DNA of 64,000 bases, from positions 1,054,001-1,118,000 of the forward strand of contig JABTUL010000001.1 of NCBI GenBank assembly GCA_015075425.1. Direction: 5' to 3'. Shown here in pieces: positions 35,901 through 43,957 of this stretch. Under the pieces are notes generated by a model, which was given only the letters and a program-made list of their open reading frames with translations, searched no databases and had not been told where the DNA came from. This DNA comes from Spirochaetales bacterium (lineage in GTDB: Bacteria > Spirochaetota > Leptospiria > Leptospirales > Leptonemataceae). A program made the position numbers and the translations under genes. Position 1 is the first letter of the stretch. Each line of letters opens with the position of its first letter.

Positions 35901-36963
35901 CTTTCATCCGGCAGATCTGGACTTTGATGAGATCGTGATCCATCGTCTGGCTCGCGAAATCCTCGGGCTCTTGATACGACTTTACCAGTTCACCGATTAC
36001 CGGCGCTTCATCTACTCTGTGCATGTGAACTTTTATCGCAGTCAGATTGCCGGACTGCCGGAGAATCGTGTGGCCCATCGCTGGCTGAACGCCTTGCGGG
36101 TCCTCTCGGGAAAATCGAGTGAGATGGAGACGGTTGCCATATTCGAGCCTGAACGCCGGATAACGGAAGCCGTCGTTGATGCTCAGACAAGGCTCGCCGC
36201 AGGTGATCCAGATATCCGTGATTTTATCGGCTCGCGGCCGGCCAATGATCCCTGGGACCGTATGGAAGCCCGACTGGTCCTGGCTCAGGGGTTACTTCAT
36301 CGCGGTCTTTTATCAGGAGCTGAAGAGGAATGCAGTCGTGTGATGCGGGAAGCCTTAAAAGCCAATGCCTCGTTTCACACCCGGCGGGCCACGGCCTTTT
36401 TATCCTGGTGTCAGTATCTGTCTGGCTCGCCGGAGGTAGAGAGTATCAAACAGGTACTGTCACGTATCCATCGTGAAGCGGAGGGGTACGACGACTGGAT
36501 GTCGATAGCGCTGTGTCGGTCGTTTCTGGGAGTCATCACCGGCAGGCAGGGTCTCCTGAATCAGGCTCGCGATCATGCCCGGGCTGTGTGGAAGGCAGCG
36601 GCAAATCATCGGCTCTGGACCCTGGAAATGCAGACGGCCCTTGCCTGCGCTCTTGACGTTCAGTCCAGTCCAGGGGTACTGAGTATTGTGCCTCAGTTTG
36701 CCCTGCGACTCAAACTACGGAGACTGACTCTACCCGCCAGATCTCTCCTGTATCTGGTCCGCGAGCGGCATCTGGCTACTCTGCGGGATGATCGTCACAC
36801 CTGGAAGGAACTTGCCTTGCTCGAACATCCTTTTGTTCGAGAGCGAGCCCTTTTGCTTTACAGTGCCGGGCGCTCCCTGGGTCGCCTTGATTTTCTGGAG
36901 AGAGCCCGGGCGCTCCTTACTGAGTACGGCCACAAAAGCGATCTGCTGTATCTGGAGCGATGA
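32950..36963 (+). CDS. Soluble-adenylyl-cyclase-like protein: tandem cyclase domains, AAA ATPase, helical repeats
   Basis: A 1337-residue protein laid out like mammalian soluble adenylyl cyclase. C1 (residues ~38-215) has both metal Asps, Asp44 in FIDLVGF and Asp94 in FAGDSILVAF. C2 (~265-435) lacks the first Asp (VFVHFQST) but has the sAC-like MSDKGVMLLVLFG and GYTVLGEIANIAARF, so one active site at the C1/C2 interface is expected. A P-loop (GSAGSGKSRL from residue 478) and Walker B LLLLFDDMQW mark a STAND/AAA ATPase, followed by TPR-like helices to the end. Positions that bind bicarbonate in sAC (Lys95, Arg176, recalled) are Gln90 and Val177 here. It probably makes cAMP under control of an unknown ligand. 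The start is GTG 32950 or ATG 32962. Confidence 0.85.
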   Translation: MTLAMVSRELIPYIPQTELARSIEALPGTPSRLKEWEGGILFIDLVGFTPLCVSLGAHEAAGLEALQGIMSDFFTGIIDLIHDHGGVVYQFAGDSILVAFAMRKSEEWDELALRLASAAWRIMQKIHAAPAAQAFDRSFYLTIRAGASLGRFRSVLLGSPQYWLIPVIVGDPVEEAVGIEAFTAGAELLLGKSFLPYLPDARLEMIPESHGQYYRLLELKRQTADRSRRMDFDPDAGQKAARHLLLPALYDKVVSGGGSFLGAFREITCVFVHFQSTVHDDFDCIQACYLEVQRLSLKYGGNLVQTDMSDKGVMLLVLFGAPSAQEKKERMAARFGLELQPLLDVQPLSRMQCGITTGFAYCGDLGASVRKGYTVLGEIANIAARFSRMGKGSGVFADNRTVRRVQQEFFCKSLELIQLKGFEQPHQVYQIERPVEQIVGYIPYGQDTVTLRGAELLELQSILDQATEGSGQICMITGSAGSGKSRLLESFLFSLDVSRVQALSARCHFAERNTALHPWKEVLQLLFGIYPGQSKSEQSAAIVDSFALLDAEAAVWMPFFMRLFSIEMPDHELVAGVDQAARKQQIFRIVADLLEERARQKTLLLLFDDMQWMDDISFELLEFMAARIKNSAVLLLLSGRPERDLWALRKRWHFNLIELGPLEEEKARSFLRGRLALHSPDEVLEGQILSLARGNPYYLDAIVRNLKESGQLRELAQGAFELSAPIDHLSLPGTLQEIILARLDRLSEELQMTLKAAAVLGSRISQAGLLPVLPPGIDLAGALQELCEREFLNFTDGMHEFVNPVVRDTIYNSILLGTRSDLHRQLAEAMETEASEYYQNTAEFLAYHYDLSGAREKALKYHLMAALQTKGQLAFGEAIHHLNRAVELAFDDATREQIRMELAEAYRRHGQGDSAAELYEALLARQSRREKALELMLGLALTRRDQGQIEEYAMLLEQAIRQAGLKVAGHLPEAFALIERLKLRFHPADLDFDEIVIHRLAREILGLLIRLYQFTDYRRFIYSVHVNFYRSQIAGLPENRVAHRWLNALRVLSGKSSEMETVAIFEPERRITEAVVDAQTRLAAGDPDIRDFIGSRPANDPWDRMEARLVLAQGLLHRGLLSGAEEECSRVMREALKANASFHTRRATAFLSWCQYLSGSPEVESIKQVLSRIHREAEGYDDWMSIALCRSFLGVITGRQGLLNQARDHARAVWKAAANHRLWTLEMQTALACALDVQSSPGVLSIVPQFALRLKLRRLTLPARSLLYLVRERHLATLRDDRHTWKELALLEHPFVRERALLLYSAGRSLGRLDFLERARALLTEYGHKSDLLYLER

Positions 36964-37003
36964 AGTGCTTTACTCCCAGTCGGCCTTATGTCATCTGTAA
37001 CGG

Positions 37004-37540
37004 ATGAGTTTCAAACCGGTCAAAAAAACCACCTTCCTGGAAGCGGTAGCAGCCGTCATTCAGCATGAAAAAGATTTGTTCAGTTTTTATGAGAGGCACG
37101 CAGAAAGTCTGCCGGAGGGTCCGGTGCGGAAATTGTTCCATCAGCTTGCTGAAGACATTGATGAACACATTGCCCTGATCGGTGATATTTATTCTCAGGT
37201 AAAGGGAGGGGAGGCTCTGCCCAATCTCAAGCTTGCCTCTCAGGTTCACAAATTTCATACGACTTCATTGAACCTCCTGATGCGTCGCCTGGATCGCAAT
37301 AAAATGCAAAGTGCTGCCACGGATGAATTGGAAGCGTTGCGCCTTGCCTACCAGGAGCACGATGATGCTGCGGAGTTCTACACGCGCATGGCTGACCGCT
37401 TTGATGATCCAGGAATCAAGTATCTGTTCCAGCGCCTGGCTCACTTCCAGCAGGAAAATCGGATGCTTCTTGAGTCCTACACTTCCTATACCGCTCAAGG
37501 CTCAAGCCAGCCCAGTTTTTACTGGGAAGAAGAATCCTGA
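37004..37540 (+). CDS. Ferritin-like (rubrerythrin-related) four-helix protein
   Basis: A 178-residue, all-helical protein. Metal-ligand-like positions recur in four helices: AAVIQHEKDLFSFYERHAE, LAEDIDEHIALIGDIY, LRLAYQEHDDAAEFYTRMAD and LAHFQQENRMLLESY. The pattern resembles the erythrin domain of rubrerythrins, but the last helix has QQEN where ExxH is expected, so the di-iron site may be incomplete. There is no rubredoxin tail. It overlaps the DUF1015 gene by TGATG. Role in oxidative stress or iron handling is only inferred. Confidence 0.65.
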   Translation: MSFKPVKKTTFLEAVAAVIQHEKDLFSFYERHAESLPEGPVRKLFHQLAEDIDEHIALIGDIYSQVKGGEALPNLKLASQVHKFHTTSLNLLMRRLDRNKMQSAATDELEALRLAYQEHDDAAEFYTRMADRFDDPGIKYLFQRLAHFQQENRMLLESYTSYTAQGSSQPSFYWEEES

Positions 37541-38772
37541 TGCCGGACTTCTGGCCACTTCGGGCTATCCGCCCGCGACCAGGGATTTCCGGGGAGGTGG
37601 TAAGCCTTCCCTACGACGTGGTAGAGACAGAGGAGGCCCGGGAGCTGGCGCGCAAGCAAAAGCATTCCTTCTATCATGTAGTGCGCTCGGAGATTGATTT
37701 TCCGGCGGGCACGGATCCTTACGGCCCGGAAATCTATGAACGGGCCAGAAGCAACTTTGAATCTTTGCAAAATCAGGGGATCCTCATTCGCGATTCTGAG
37801 GAAGCATTTTATCTCTATCGATTGAAGCGGAATTCTCGGGTGCAAACGGGAATTGTGGGCCTGGTGGGAGTAGACGATTATCGTTCCGGGAAAATCAAAC
37901 GCCATGAACTTACCAGGCGGGAAAAGGAAGCGGACCGCATCAAGCATATCGACACACTATCAGCCTGCACGGGCCCGGTTTTCCTGGCCTACCGCGAGCG
38001 CACCGCCGGGGACCTGCTCGAAATGGTGAATCGCCTATTTGACCGGGCCGACCTGCTTTACAGCGATACCTTTGATGGTGTAGAGCATTCTGTTGTACGC
38101 ATCAATGATCCGGCGCTCATGGAAGAGCTGGGTTCACGAGCGCGCAGACTTGACTATTTTTACATTGCCGATGGCCACCACCGTGCTGCTTCGGCCGCGC
38201 ATGTTGTCCAGGAAAGAAGAAGTCAGGGCAATTCGAATGGCCGCGGTGCCTTCCTTGCCGTAATCTTTGCTGATACCGAGCTCAACATTCTACCCTACAA
38301 CCGTGCTCTGTCTGATCTGAACGGTCACAGTGCTGACGACCTTTTGCTTGCCATGAAGAAAGTGGCGAATATAGAGGATGACAGGGGGCAGACCTTAGAG
38401 CAGCACATGGTCCGCTTTTTTCTTCCGGACAAAAGTTATATTATTTCCTTTAAGCCCGAACTCTATACCGGAGCTGATGCTATATCTGCGCTGGACGTAA
38501 GCCTTTTACAGGAACATATTTTAAGGCCGCTTTTTGGTATTGAGGATCCACGCAGCTCTGAACGCATCAAATTTGTTGGTGGCATCCACGGCGAGCCGGC
38601 CCTTCGTCAGCTGATTGAGGGTGGAAAGTATCGGGCGGCCTTCAGTATGTACCCCACGTCTCTGACAGAACTTTTTGCCGTCGCTGATCAGAATGCGATT
38701 ATGCCTCCGAAATCCACCTGGTTTGAACCCAAGCTACGGTCAGGTTATTTCATTTATGAGCTGGGAACTTAA
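37540..38772 (+). CDS. DUF1015 family protein
   Basis: A 410-residue protein of the DUF1015 family: N-terminal LRAIRPRPGISGEVVSLPYDVV, KIKRHELTRREKEADRIKH in the middle, then the conserved YFYIADGHHRAASA block. The family has no agreed biochemical function; copies often sit next to serA or coenzyme genes in other bacteria, but not here. It begins in the stop of the ferritin-like gene (TGATG) and its stop overlaps the convergent ppk1 stop by 4 bases. Confidence 0.88.
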   Translation: MPDFWPLRAIRPRPGISGEVVSLPYDVVETEEARELARKQKHSFYHVVRSEIDFPAGTDPYGPEIYERARSNFESLQNQGILIRDSEEAFYLYRLKRNSRVQTGIVGLVGVDDYRSGKIKRHELTRREKEADRIKHIDTLSACTGPVFLAYRERTAGDLLEMVNRLFDRADLLYSDTFDGVEHSVVRINDPALMEELGSRARRLDYFYIADGHHRAASAAHVVQERRSQGNSNGRGAFLAVIFADTELNILPYNRALSDLNGHSADDLLLAMKKVANIEDDRGQTLEQHMVRFFLPDKSYIISFKPELYTGADAISALDVSLLQEHILRPLFGIEDPRSSERIKFVGGIHGEPALRQLIEGGKYRAAFSMYPTSLTELFAVADQNAIMPPKSTWFEPKLRSGYFIYELGT

Positions 38773-40964
38773 GCCGTTTCTGTTTCGCGCTCAGGACTCA
38801 AAATGCTTTCCGGATTCATCACCGGCTGAAAGATGTTTTTACGCTTTTCCTGACGGGCCTTTTCGTTTTCATCGAATTCCTTCATGGCTTCTTCGCGAAA
38901 ATACCTTTGTGCAGAGAATCGGCCTTCACCGCGGGCGGGTTGCAGCCGGCGCCAATTGCCATCCGGCAGCATGACCCGTGCGTTGTGGTTATCACGAAAA
39001 TAGCTCTCCAGAATCTGAACTATGCGTTTCTTGTGATCCACGTCCTGGATGGGGAAGAAAACCTCCACGCGTCGATTCAGATTGCGCGGCATGAGGTCCG
39101 CAGATGATAAATAGATATCCTGTTCTGTTTCATTCTCAAACATGAAAATGCGAGAGTGTTCCAGAAATCGGCCAACTACGGATACAATGCGGATATTCTG
39201 CAATTCCTCTCCGGGTTTCATGCAGCAAATGCTGCGGACACAGATCTGAATTTTCACGCCAGCCCGGGCAGCACGGTAGATCATCAGGATCATTTCCGGA
39301 TCTACAATATTATTTACTTTGATGGTAATGGAAGCTTTCTTTTTGTGCAGGGCATTGTTGATTTCCCGCTGGAAAAGTCGGCTCAGTGTTTCTCTCAGAT
39401 TGATGGGTGCAGCAGCAATGCGCGTCATACGCGGCACGGATGCATAGCCGGTGAGACTGTGGAACAGGTTGGTGACATCCTGATTGATGGCCGCATCTGC
39501 AGTGATCAGGGCCAGATCTGTGTACAGGCGGGCAGTGGCCGGATTGTAATTGCCGGTTGACAGGTGCACATAGGATTTTACCTCATCGTTTTCCCGGCGA
39601 ATGATCTGCAGCATTTTGCCGTGAATTTTGAGTCCAACAAGCCCGTAAACGACATGAATGCCATGCCGTTCCATGGCCCGTGCCCATTCGATATTGCGCT
39701 CTTCATCAAAACGCGCTTTGAGTTCTACCAGTGCTGTTACCTGTTTTCCGTTCTCTGCCGCTTCAATCAGGGACTGGATGATGGGACTGTCTTTGCCGGC
39801 CCGGTACAGCGTTTGTTTGATTGCGAGCACTTTTGGGTCGCGGGCCGCGCTGGAGAGCAGGTCCACAACGGTCTGAAAAGAATCGTAGGGATGGTGCAGA
39901 AGGATATCGTTTTTGCGGATCTTCTTGAAAATGCTGCTTGTCTTATCAAGCAGGACTGCATTGCGCGGAATGAAAACAACGTCGCGTAGCTCTTTCGTTT
40001 CCGGCGCACGATTGTAGATCTCCATGAGGTCGGAAAGGTTCAAAAGTGACGGTCGTTCATACAATTCTATAGGATCAAGATCGAGCTGGAAACGCAAGAA
40101 TTCACGAATACTTTCCGGCATCCCGCTGCGGTAGTTCAGGCGGACTGCCTCTCCCCACCTGCGGTTCTTCAGCTGGTCTTCGATCGTGCTCAGTAAATTT
40201 TCTGAGGCAACCTCATCAATCGAAAGATCGGAATTGCGGGTAATGGTGAAGCCGTGCATGGAGAGGACGGGCGTTCCGGAAAAAAGATCACGGGCGTTCA
40301 GCTTGATGACTTCTTCCAGGGGCAGGAAGCGTAGCGGGGCACTGCTGCGTTGCCGTGGCATTTCCAGAAACCGGGGCAGGACTTGAGGAACTTCAACGAT
40401 GGCATACAGGATCTGACTGCGATCGCCAAATTTCTTGCTCTGCAGGGTGACTGCCTGGTTGAGTCTCCCGGCTATGATGTGTGGAAACGGATGACCTGGA
40501 TCGATGGCCATCGGAGTAAGCACACGGAAGAGTTCCCGGCCAAAATATTTTCGGGAGAATTTCTTTTCTTCCGTGGTTAGTTGTTCAAAGTTTTCAAGAA
40601 TCTCGATTCCTGTTTCCTGCAGTCCCAGAGTTATATCACGCAGACAACGGTACTGTAACTCTACCAGCCGATGCACTTCGGTAGAGATGCTCTGAATCGT
40701 TTCTTCTGCTGTTTTTCCATCAAGCTGTATTTCATTGATAGATGAGGCAACAACCTGTTTGAGGCCGGCAACCCGGACCATGAAAAATTCATCAAGGTTC
40801 GATTCTGTGATGGAAAGAAACTTGAGACGTTCCAGGAGGGGATTGTCTTTGCGCTGCGCTTCTTCAAGGACGCGCAGATTGAAGGCCAGCCAGGATAGCT
40901 CCCGATTGAGAAAAAGATTCGGGTTGCTCAGTTGAATCTGCGAATCACGGCGTAATCTGGCCAT
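38769..40964 (-). CDS. ppk1: Polyphosphate kinase 1
   Basis: A 731-residue enzyme making polyphosphate from ATP. The N-terminal domain begins FLNRELSWLAFNLRVLEEA and SITESNLDEFFMVRVAG; the phosphorylated His is in GLKIHGKMLQI, followed by YVHLSTGNYNP, and the C-terminal domain has SICCMKPG and SSADLMPRNLNRRVEVFFP. Length and motif order match bacterial PPK1. The gene overlaps the small helical protein gene upstream by TGATG, so the two are probably co-translated. No ppx is in the window. Confidence 0.95.
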   Translation of the reverse strand: MARLRRDSQIQLSNPNLFLNRELSWLAFNLRVLEEAQRKDNPLLERLKFLSITESNLDEFFMVRVAGLKQVVASSINEIQLDGKTAEETIQSISTEVHRLVELQYRCLRDITLGLQETGIEILENFEQLTTEEKKFSRKYFGRELFRVLTPMAIDPGHPFPHIIAGRLNQAVTLQSKKFGDRSQILYAIVEVPQVLPRFLEMPRQRSSAPLRFLPLEEVIKLNARDLFSGTPVLSMHGFTITRNSDLSIDEVASENLLSTIEDQLKNRRWGEAVRLNYRSGMPESIREFLRFQLDLDPIELYERPSLLNLSDLMEIYNRAPETKELRDVVFIPRNAVLLDKTSSIFKKIRKNDILLHHPYDSFQTVVDLLSSAARDPKVLAIKQTLYRAGKDSPIIQSLIEAAENGKQVTALVELKARFDEERNIEWARAMERHGIHVVYGLVGLKIHGKMLQIIRRENDEVKSYVHLSTGNYNPATARLYTDLALITADAAINQDVTNLFHSLTGYASVPRMTRIAAAPINLRETLSRLFQREINNALHKKKASITIKVNNIVDPEMILMIYRAARAGVKIQICVRSICCMKPGEELQNIRIVSVVGRFLEHSRIFMFENETEQDIYLSSADLMPRNLNRRVEVFFPIQDVDHKKRIVQILESYFRDNHNARVMLPDGNWRRLQPARGEGRFSAQRYFREEAMKEFDENEKARQEKRKNIFQPVMNPESILSPERETETA

Positions 40965-41602
40965 CAGCCAAAAAGCTCGTTGAGATTGTTCGATTCTCGA
41001 AGCTGAAACTGTTCTACGAATGGTTTCATATCTTTAATGCCGCGGGACAATGTATAGCCGGCTTCCATTGTTTCTACCAGTTCCATAGCGCCCACAAGAG
41101 ACGCAGCCACCTTGATGGGTGCCATGACCAGCTTGATAAGCGGCAGCTTGGAAAGAGAGAAAAAGAAGGTGAGCGATTCGGCAACCATACGGACCTGGTT
41201 TAAACGATCTTCCTTGCGTCCTGCGGTTTTGATTGCGGTGAGCAGTTGGGAATGCTCGAGTTTGATGGTAGCAATGTCAGCAGCCTTCTTTTTCTTAAGC
41301 GGTCCCTTCAGAAGAACCCTGGCTGTTTCCAGATCCAGATCATCGGTCAACTTGTTGAGCAAAATCAGCTTGTGAATGCTGGCCGTCATCTCCTCACCGG
41401 TGACGGATTTGAGCTTTTCATAAAGATTGTCGAGTGCTTTGTCCCTGGCCTCCTTATTGGGAGGACTGTAGAGGTGCTTGCGGAAAAAATCCGGGATTTG
41501 ATCGAAGCCTTTCTGCGATATCAGATCAGCGTAGGTGGTCTCAAGCCGGTCGATCGTCAACTGGACGACCCTGGCTTTGGCCTCTATCTCTTCCGGCGTC
41601 AC
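40964..41602 (-). CDS. Conserved-looking helical protein coupled to ppk1, function unknown
   Basis: A 212-residue, mostly helical and Lys/Leu-rich protein with no signal peptide. A central weakly hydrophobic stretch (FFFSLSKLPLIKLVMAPIKVAASLVGAMELV, residues ~145-175) could bind membranes. I recognise no domain. Its stop overlaps the ppk1 start by TGATG, the strongest hint that the product is needed with polyphosphate kinase; this is inference from arrangement only. Confidence 0.65.
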   Translation of the reverse strand: MTPEEIEAKARVVQLTIDRLETTYADLISQKGFDQIPDFFRKHLYSPPNKEARDKALDNLYEKLKSVTGEEMTASIHKLILLNKLTDDLDLETARVLLKGPLKKKKAADIATIKLEHSQLLTAIKTAGRKEDRLNQVRMVAESLTFFFSLSKLPLIKLVMAPIKVAASLVGAMELVETMEAGYTLSRGIKDMKPFVEQFQLRESNNLNELFG

Positions 41603-41646
41603 TCGTAACTCGAATTCTAAAGCTGCTCTTGTGACAAGTAAAAACG

Positions 41647-42489
41647 TCAGGGTATTTTGACATGAACTGGATCATAGAATTTGGCTCGCAAATTCTTTTC
41701 CAGCTGATTGACCCCGTCTCTGGAAGAAGAACGACCCAGGCGGACATTGTATTTGCCGTTGCTCTGCTCGACATAAGGGTGAAAGCCCTGCTTGCGCAAT
41801 GTTTCTGTCATTGAGGAGGCGGCCTTCTCTGAATAGTAGCTGCCGATCTGCAGGGCGTGGTATGCCGGGTCCTTTCCCTTTGCTGTATTTCTGAATGTGG
41901 TACTTTCCGGTTTTTCCGTAACACCCACGCTCTCTTTCTCTGCGGGCGCTGTATTCTTCATTGCTAAAGGTTTGCGAACGCTTTCCTTTTTCCGGGTAAC
42001 CTTTTTCTCCCGAACAGGCCGCACTTCTTTTTTTGGTTTTTCACTTTCTTTCTGGCGATTGATGGCATCAGCTATACGGCTGCGCTTTTCTTCCCGTGTC
42101 GGGATGGCGGCCGTTGCTTCCCGTTCTATGGCCGACGAAGGCACAGACCTCAATGGCGATATCTCCGATGCTACGGGTGACTGCATTGGCTGATCAGCGA
42201 GTCGAGCATTTTCTTCTGGAGCAGGACTTGCGGATAGCGGAGAAGCCGGAGGAAGAATCGTCTCAGCGGAGGGGTCCATTTCTGGTTTGAGTTCATCCTG
42301 CATCAGTAAAGAGCTTTGCAGGGGGTCCCCCGGGGGCTCTAACCGGGAATAATCCGGTGGCTCGGGATGCTGACGGCCCATCCGGTATCCTGTAGCATAA
42401 GCGAGGATCAGGAAGGATAGGGTCAAGACACTCAAGGTAAAGATCCTCCCCCGATCCAGATTCACCACATAAAATGTTCTACGTTTCAT
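41647..42489 (-). CDS. Membrane-anchored SPOR-domain protein
   Basis: A 280-residue protein with a cytoplasmic start, one membrane helix (IFTLSVLTLSFLILAYATGYRMG), a long Pro/Ser/Glu/Lys-rich linker of low complexity, and a C-terminal SPOR domain (residues ~210-280: AYHALQIGSYYSEKAASSMTE, then GKYNVRLGRSSSRDGVNQL). SPOR domains bind denuded peptidoglycan glycans and bring proteins to the division septum. ATG 42489 with AGGA upstream fits better than the longer reading to 42528. It overlaps the end of coaE by 11 bases. Confidence 0.85.
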   Translation of the reverse strand: MKRRTFYVVNLDRGRIFTLSVLTLSFLILAYATGYRMGRQHPEPPDYSRLEPPGDPLQSSLLMQDELKPEMDPSAETILPPASPLSASPAPEENARLADQPMQSPVASEISPLRSVPSSAIEREATAAIPTREEKRSRIADAINRQKESEKPKKEVRPVREKKVTRKKESVRKPLAMKNTAPAEKESVGVTEKPESTTFRNTAKGKDPAYHALQIGSYYSEKAASSMTETLRKQGFHPYVEQSNGKYNVRLGRSSSRDGVNQLEKNLRAKFYDPVHVKIP

Positions 42490-43093
42490 AGTATCCTGTC
42501 CGTTTTTTGAACTCCCGGTAGAGTTCATCCACCCGGAGTTTCAGTTCTTCCCGATTTCCCCTGTTCTCAATTACTGAATCGGCCCTTTTTTCTTTTTCCC
42601 GAAGTGAAAGCTGGCTTGCTTCACGAGCTTTCCAGTCTCTATCAGACCAGCCCCGGTCCTGGACCCGCTCCCGGCGCAGTTCTGCCGGTGCGCTCACGGT
42701 GATGGTACAGTCAAAATCACCTTCAAGGCCGGCTTCAAAGAGGAGGGGAATTTCATAGACCAGGACAGTTCCCGGTTTCTGGTTTTGCTGGATTTCCTGC
42801 AGTCTGCGTCTTACTCCGGGATGGATGAGGGCATTGAGCTTTTTCAATAGCTCGGGGTCCTCAAAAACGATGCGCGCCAGGGCCTGCCGATCCACACCCT
42901 TTTCCGTCAGCAAATTGTCGCCAAAAATGGTCCGGATCTGTTCTTGCACCGCGGGTTCATTGAGTTCAGCATGCGCCAATCGGTCGGCCTGAACACAGAA
43001 AGCGCCGGCTTTTTCAAAGAGTTCGAGTACAGTGCTCTTCCCGGCTCCGATACCGCCGGTGAGCCCCACCAGAAAAACTTTGCCCCGCTCCAC
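42479..43093 (-). CDS. coaE: Dephospho-CoA kinase
   Basis: A 204-residue P-loop kinase catalysing the last step of coenzyme A synthesis. Walker A is GLTGGIGAGKSTV; the CoA-domain signature QADRLAHAELNEPAVQ, the LID segment HPGVRRRLQEI and LVYEIPLLFEAGLEGDFD are in the family order. The end overlaps the SPOR gene start, and the 5' side faces the TANGO2 gene with 87 bases between the two start codons. Confidence 0.93.
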   Translation of the reverse strand: MERGKVFLVGLTGGIGAGKSTVLELFEKAGAFCVQADRLAHAELNEPAVQEQIRTIFGDNLLTEKGVDRQALARIVFEDPELLKKLNALIHPGVRRRLQEIQQNQKPGTVLVYEIPLLFEAGLEGDFDCTITVSAPAELRRERVQDRGWSDRDWKAREASQLSLREKEKRADSVIENRGNREELKLRVDELYREFKKRTGYYET

Positions 43094-43180
43094 CGGACAA
43101 AAGGCAAAGGGACGGTCAGTAAGTACAAGCTTTTTTTAGAAAAGCTTGTCAAAAAAGCCCGGATCTCTCATTTTTCAGGT

Positions 43181-43957
43181 ATGTGTCTGGTCGCCTTTTC
43201 CCTCAATGATCATCCTCTTTATAGACTGGTTCTTATTGCCAATCGAGATGAATTCTACAGCAGACCGACCCTCCCGGCCGCATTTCACAGCGGTGATTTT
43301 GTCTTTTCCGGGCGCGACTTGCTGGGTGGGGGCACCTGGCTGGGAGTAAACCGATTGGGTCAGATGGCTGCCATCACGAACATCAGACATCCGGATTTCT
43401 TTAAACCGGCGCGGCGTTCACGGGGCGAACTGGTTCTCGAATTTTTGCAGAGCGGCCTTGAGCCTCAAGCCTTTATGGAGCGTATCAGGCCGGTCAGTCA
43501 TTTGTATGGGGGCTTCAATTTGCTTCTTTTCTCCGCTGAAGAAGCTCTGGCTTTTCACAGTGCTACAGGGGAGCTGCAAAAAATCTTGAGCGGGAAACAC
43601 GCCCTTTCCAATCATGCACTCAATACTGATTGGCCCAAGGTGCGCCGGGCCCGGCAAATCCTGGAGGATTCGTCAGCCAATCCAGAGGAGCTCTTGACGG
43701 CTTTTAAAGATGCCCGCCAGGCCCTTCCGGACGAGTTACCGGATACGGGGATCGGTCAGGATCGTGAACAGTTGCTCAGTTCCATTTTTATTGCGTCAGA
43801 TCTCTACGGCACCCGTTGCACCACGCTTCTGACCATCAGCCACGAGGGGCAGGTTCACGTCCGCGAGCGCAGTCATGTGCCCTCCGGGGAGGTCAGCGTT
43901 CAATTTTCAGTGAGCACTGCCGACGAGTTCAAAGCCGCCTTCCACCTTGCTCTGTGA
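43181..43957 (+). CDS. TANGO2/NRDE-family protein
   Basis: A 258-residue protein with the family signature at its very N-terminus: MCLVAFSLNDHPLYRLVLIANRDEFYSRPT (NRDE motif), followed by FSGRDLLGGGTWLGVNRLGQ and AITNIRHPDF. The N-terminal Cys2 suggests an N-terminal-nucleophile hydrolase-type fold. The eukaryotic relative TANGO2 has been linked to heme and lipid handling; the bacterial role is unsettled. A longer upstream reading lies across coaE and is not supported. The last 51 bases overlap the convergent EtfD-like gene on the other strand. Confidence 0.88.
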   Translation: MCLVAFSLNDHPLYRLVLIANRDEFYSRPTLPAAFHSGDFVFSGRDLLGGGTWLGVNRLGQMAAITNIRHPDFFKPARRSRGELVLEFLQSGLEPQAFMERIRPVSHLYGGFNLLLFSAEEALAFHSATGELQKILSGKHALSNHALNTDWPKVRRARQILEDSSANPEELLTAFKDARQALPDELPDTGIGQDREQLLSSIFIASDLYGTRCTTLLTISHEGQVHVRERSHVPSGEVSVQFSVSTADEFKAAFHLAL

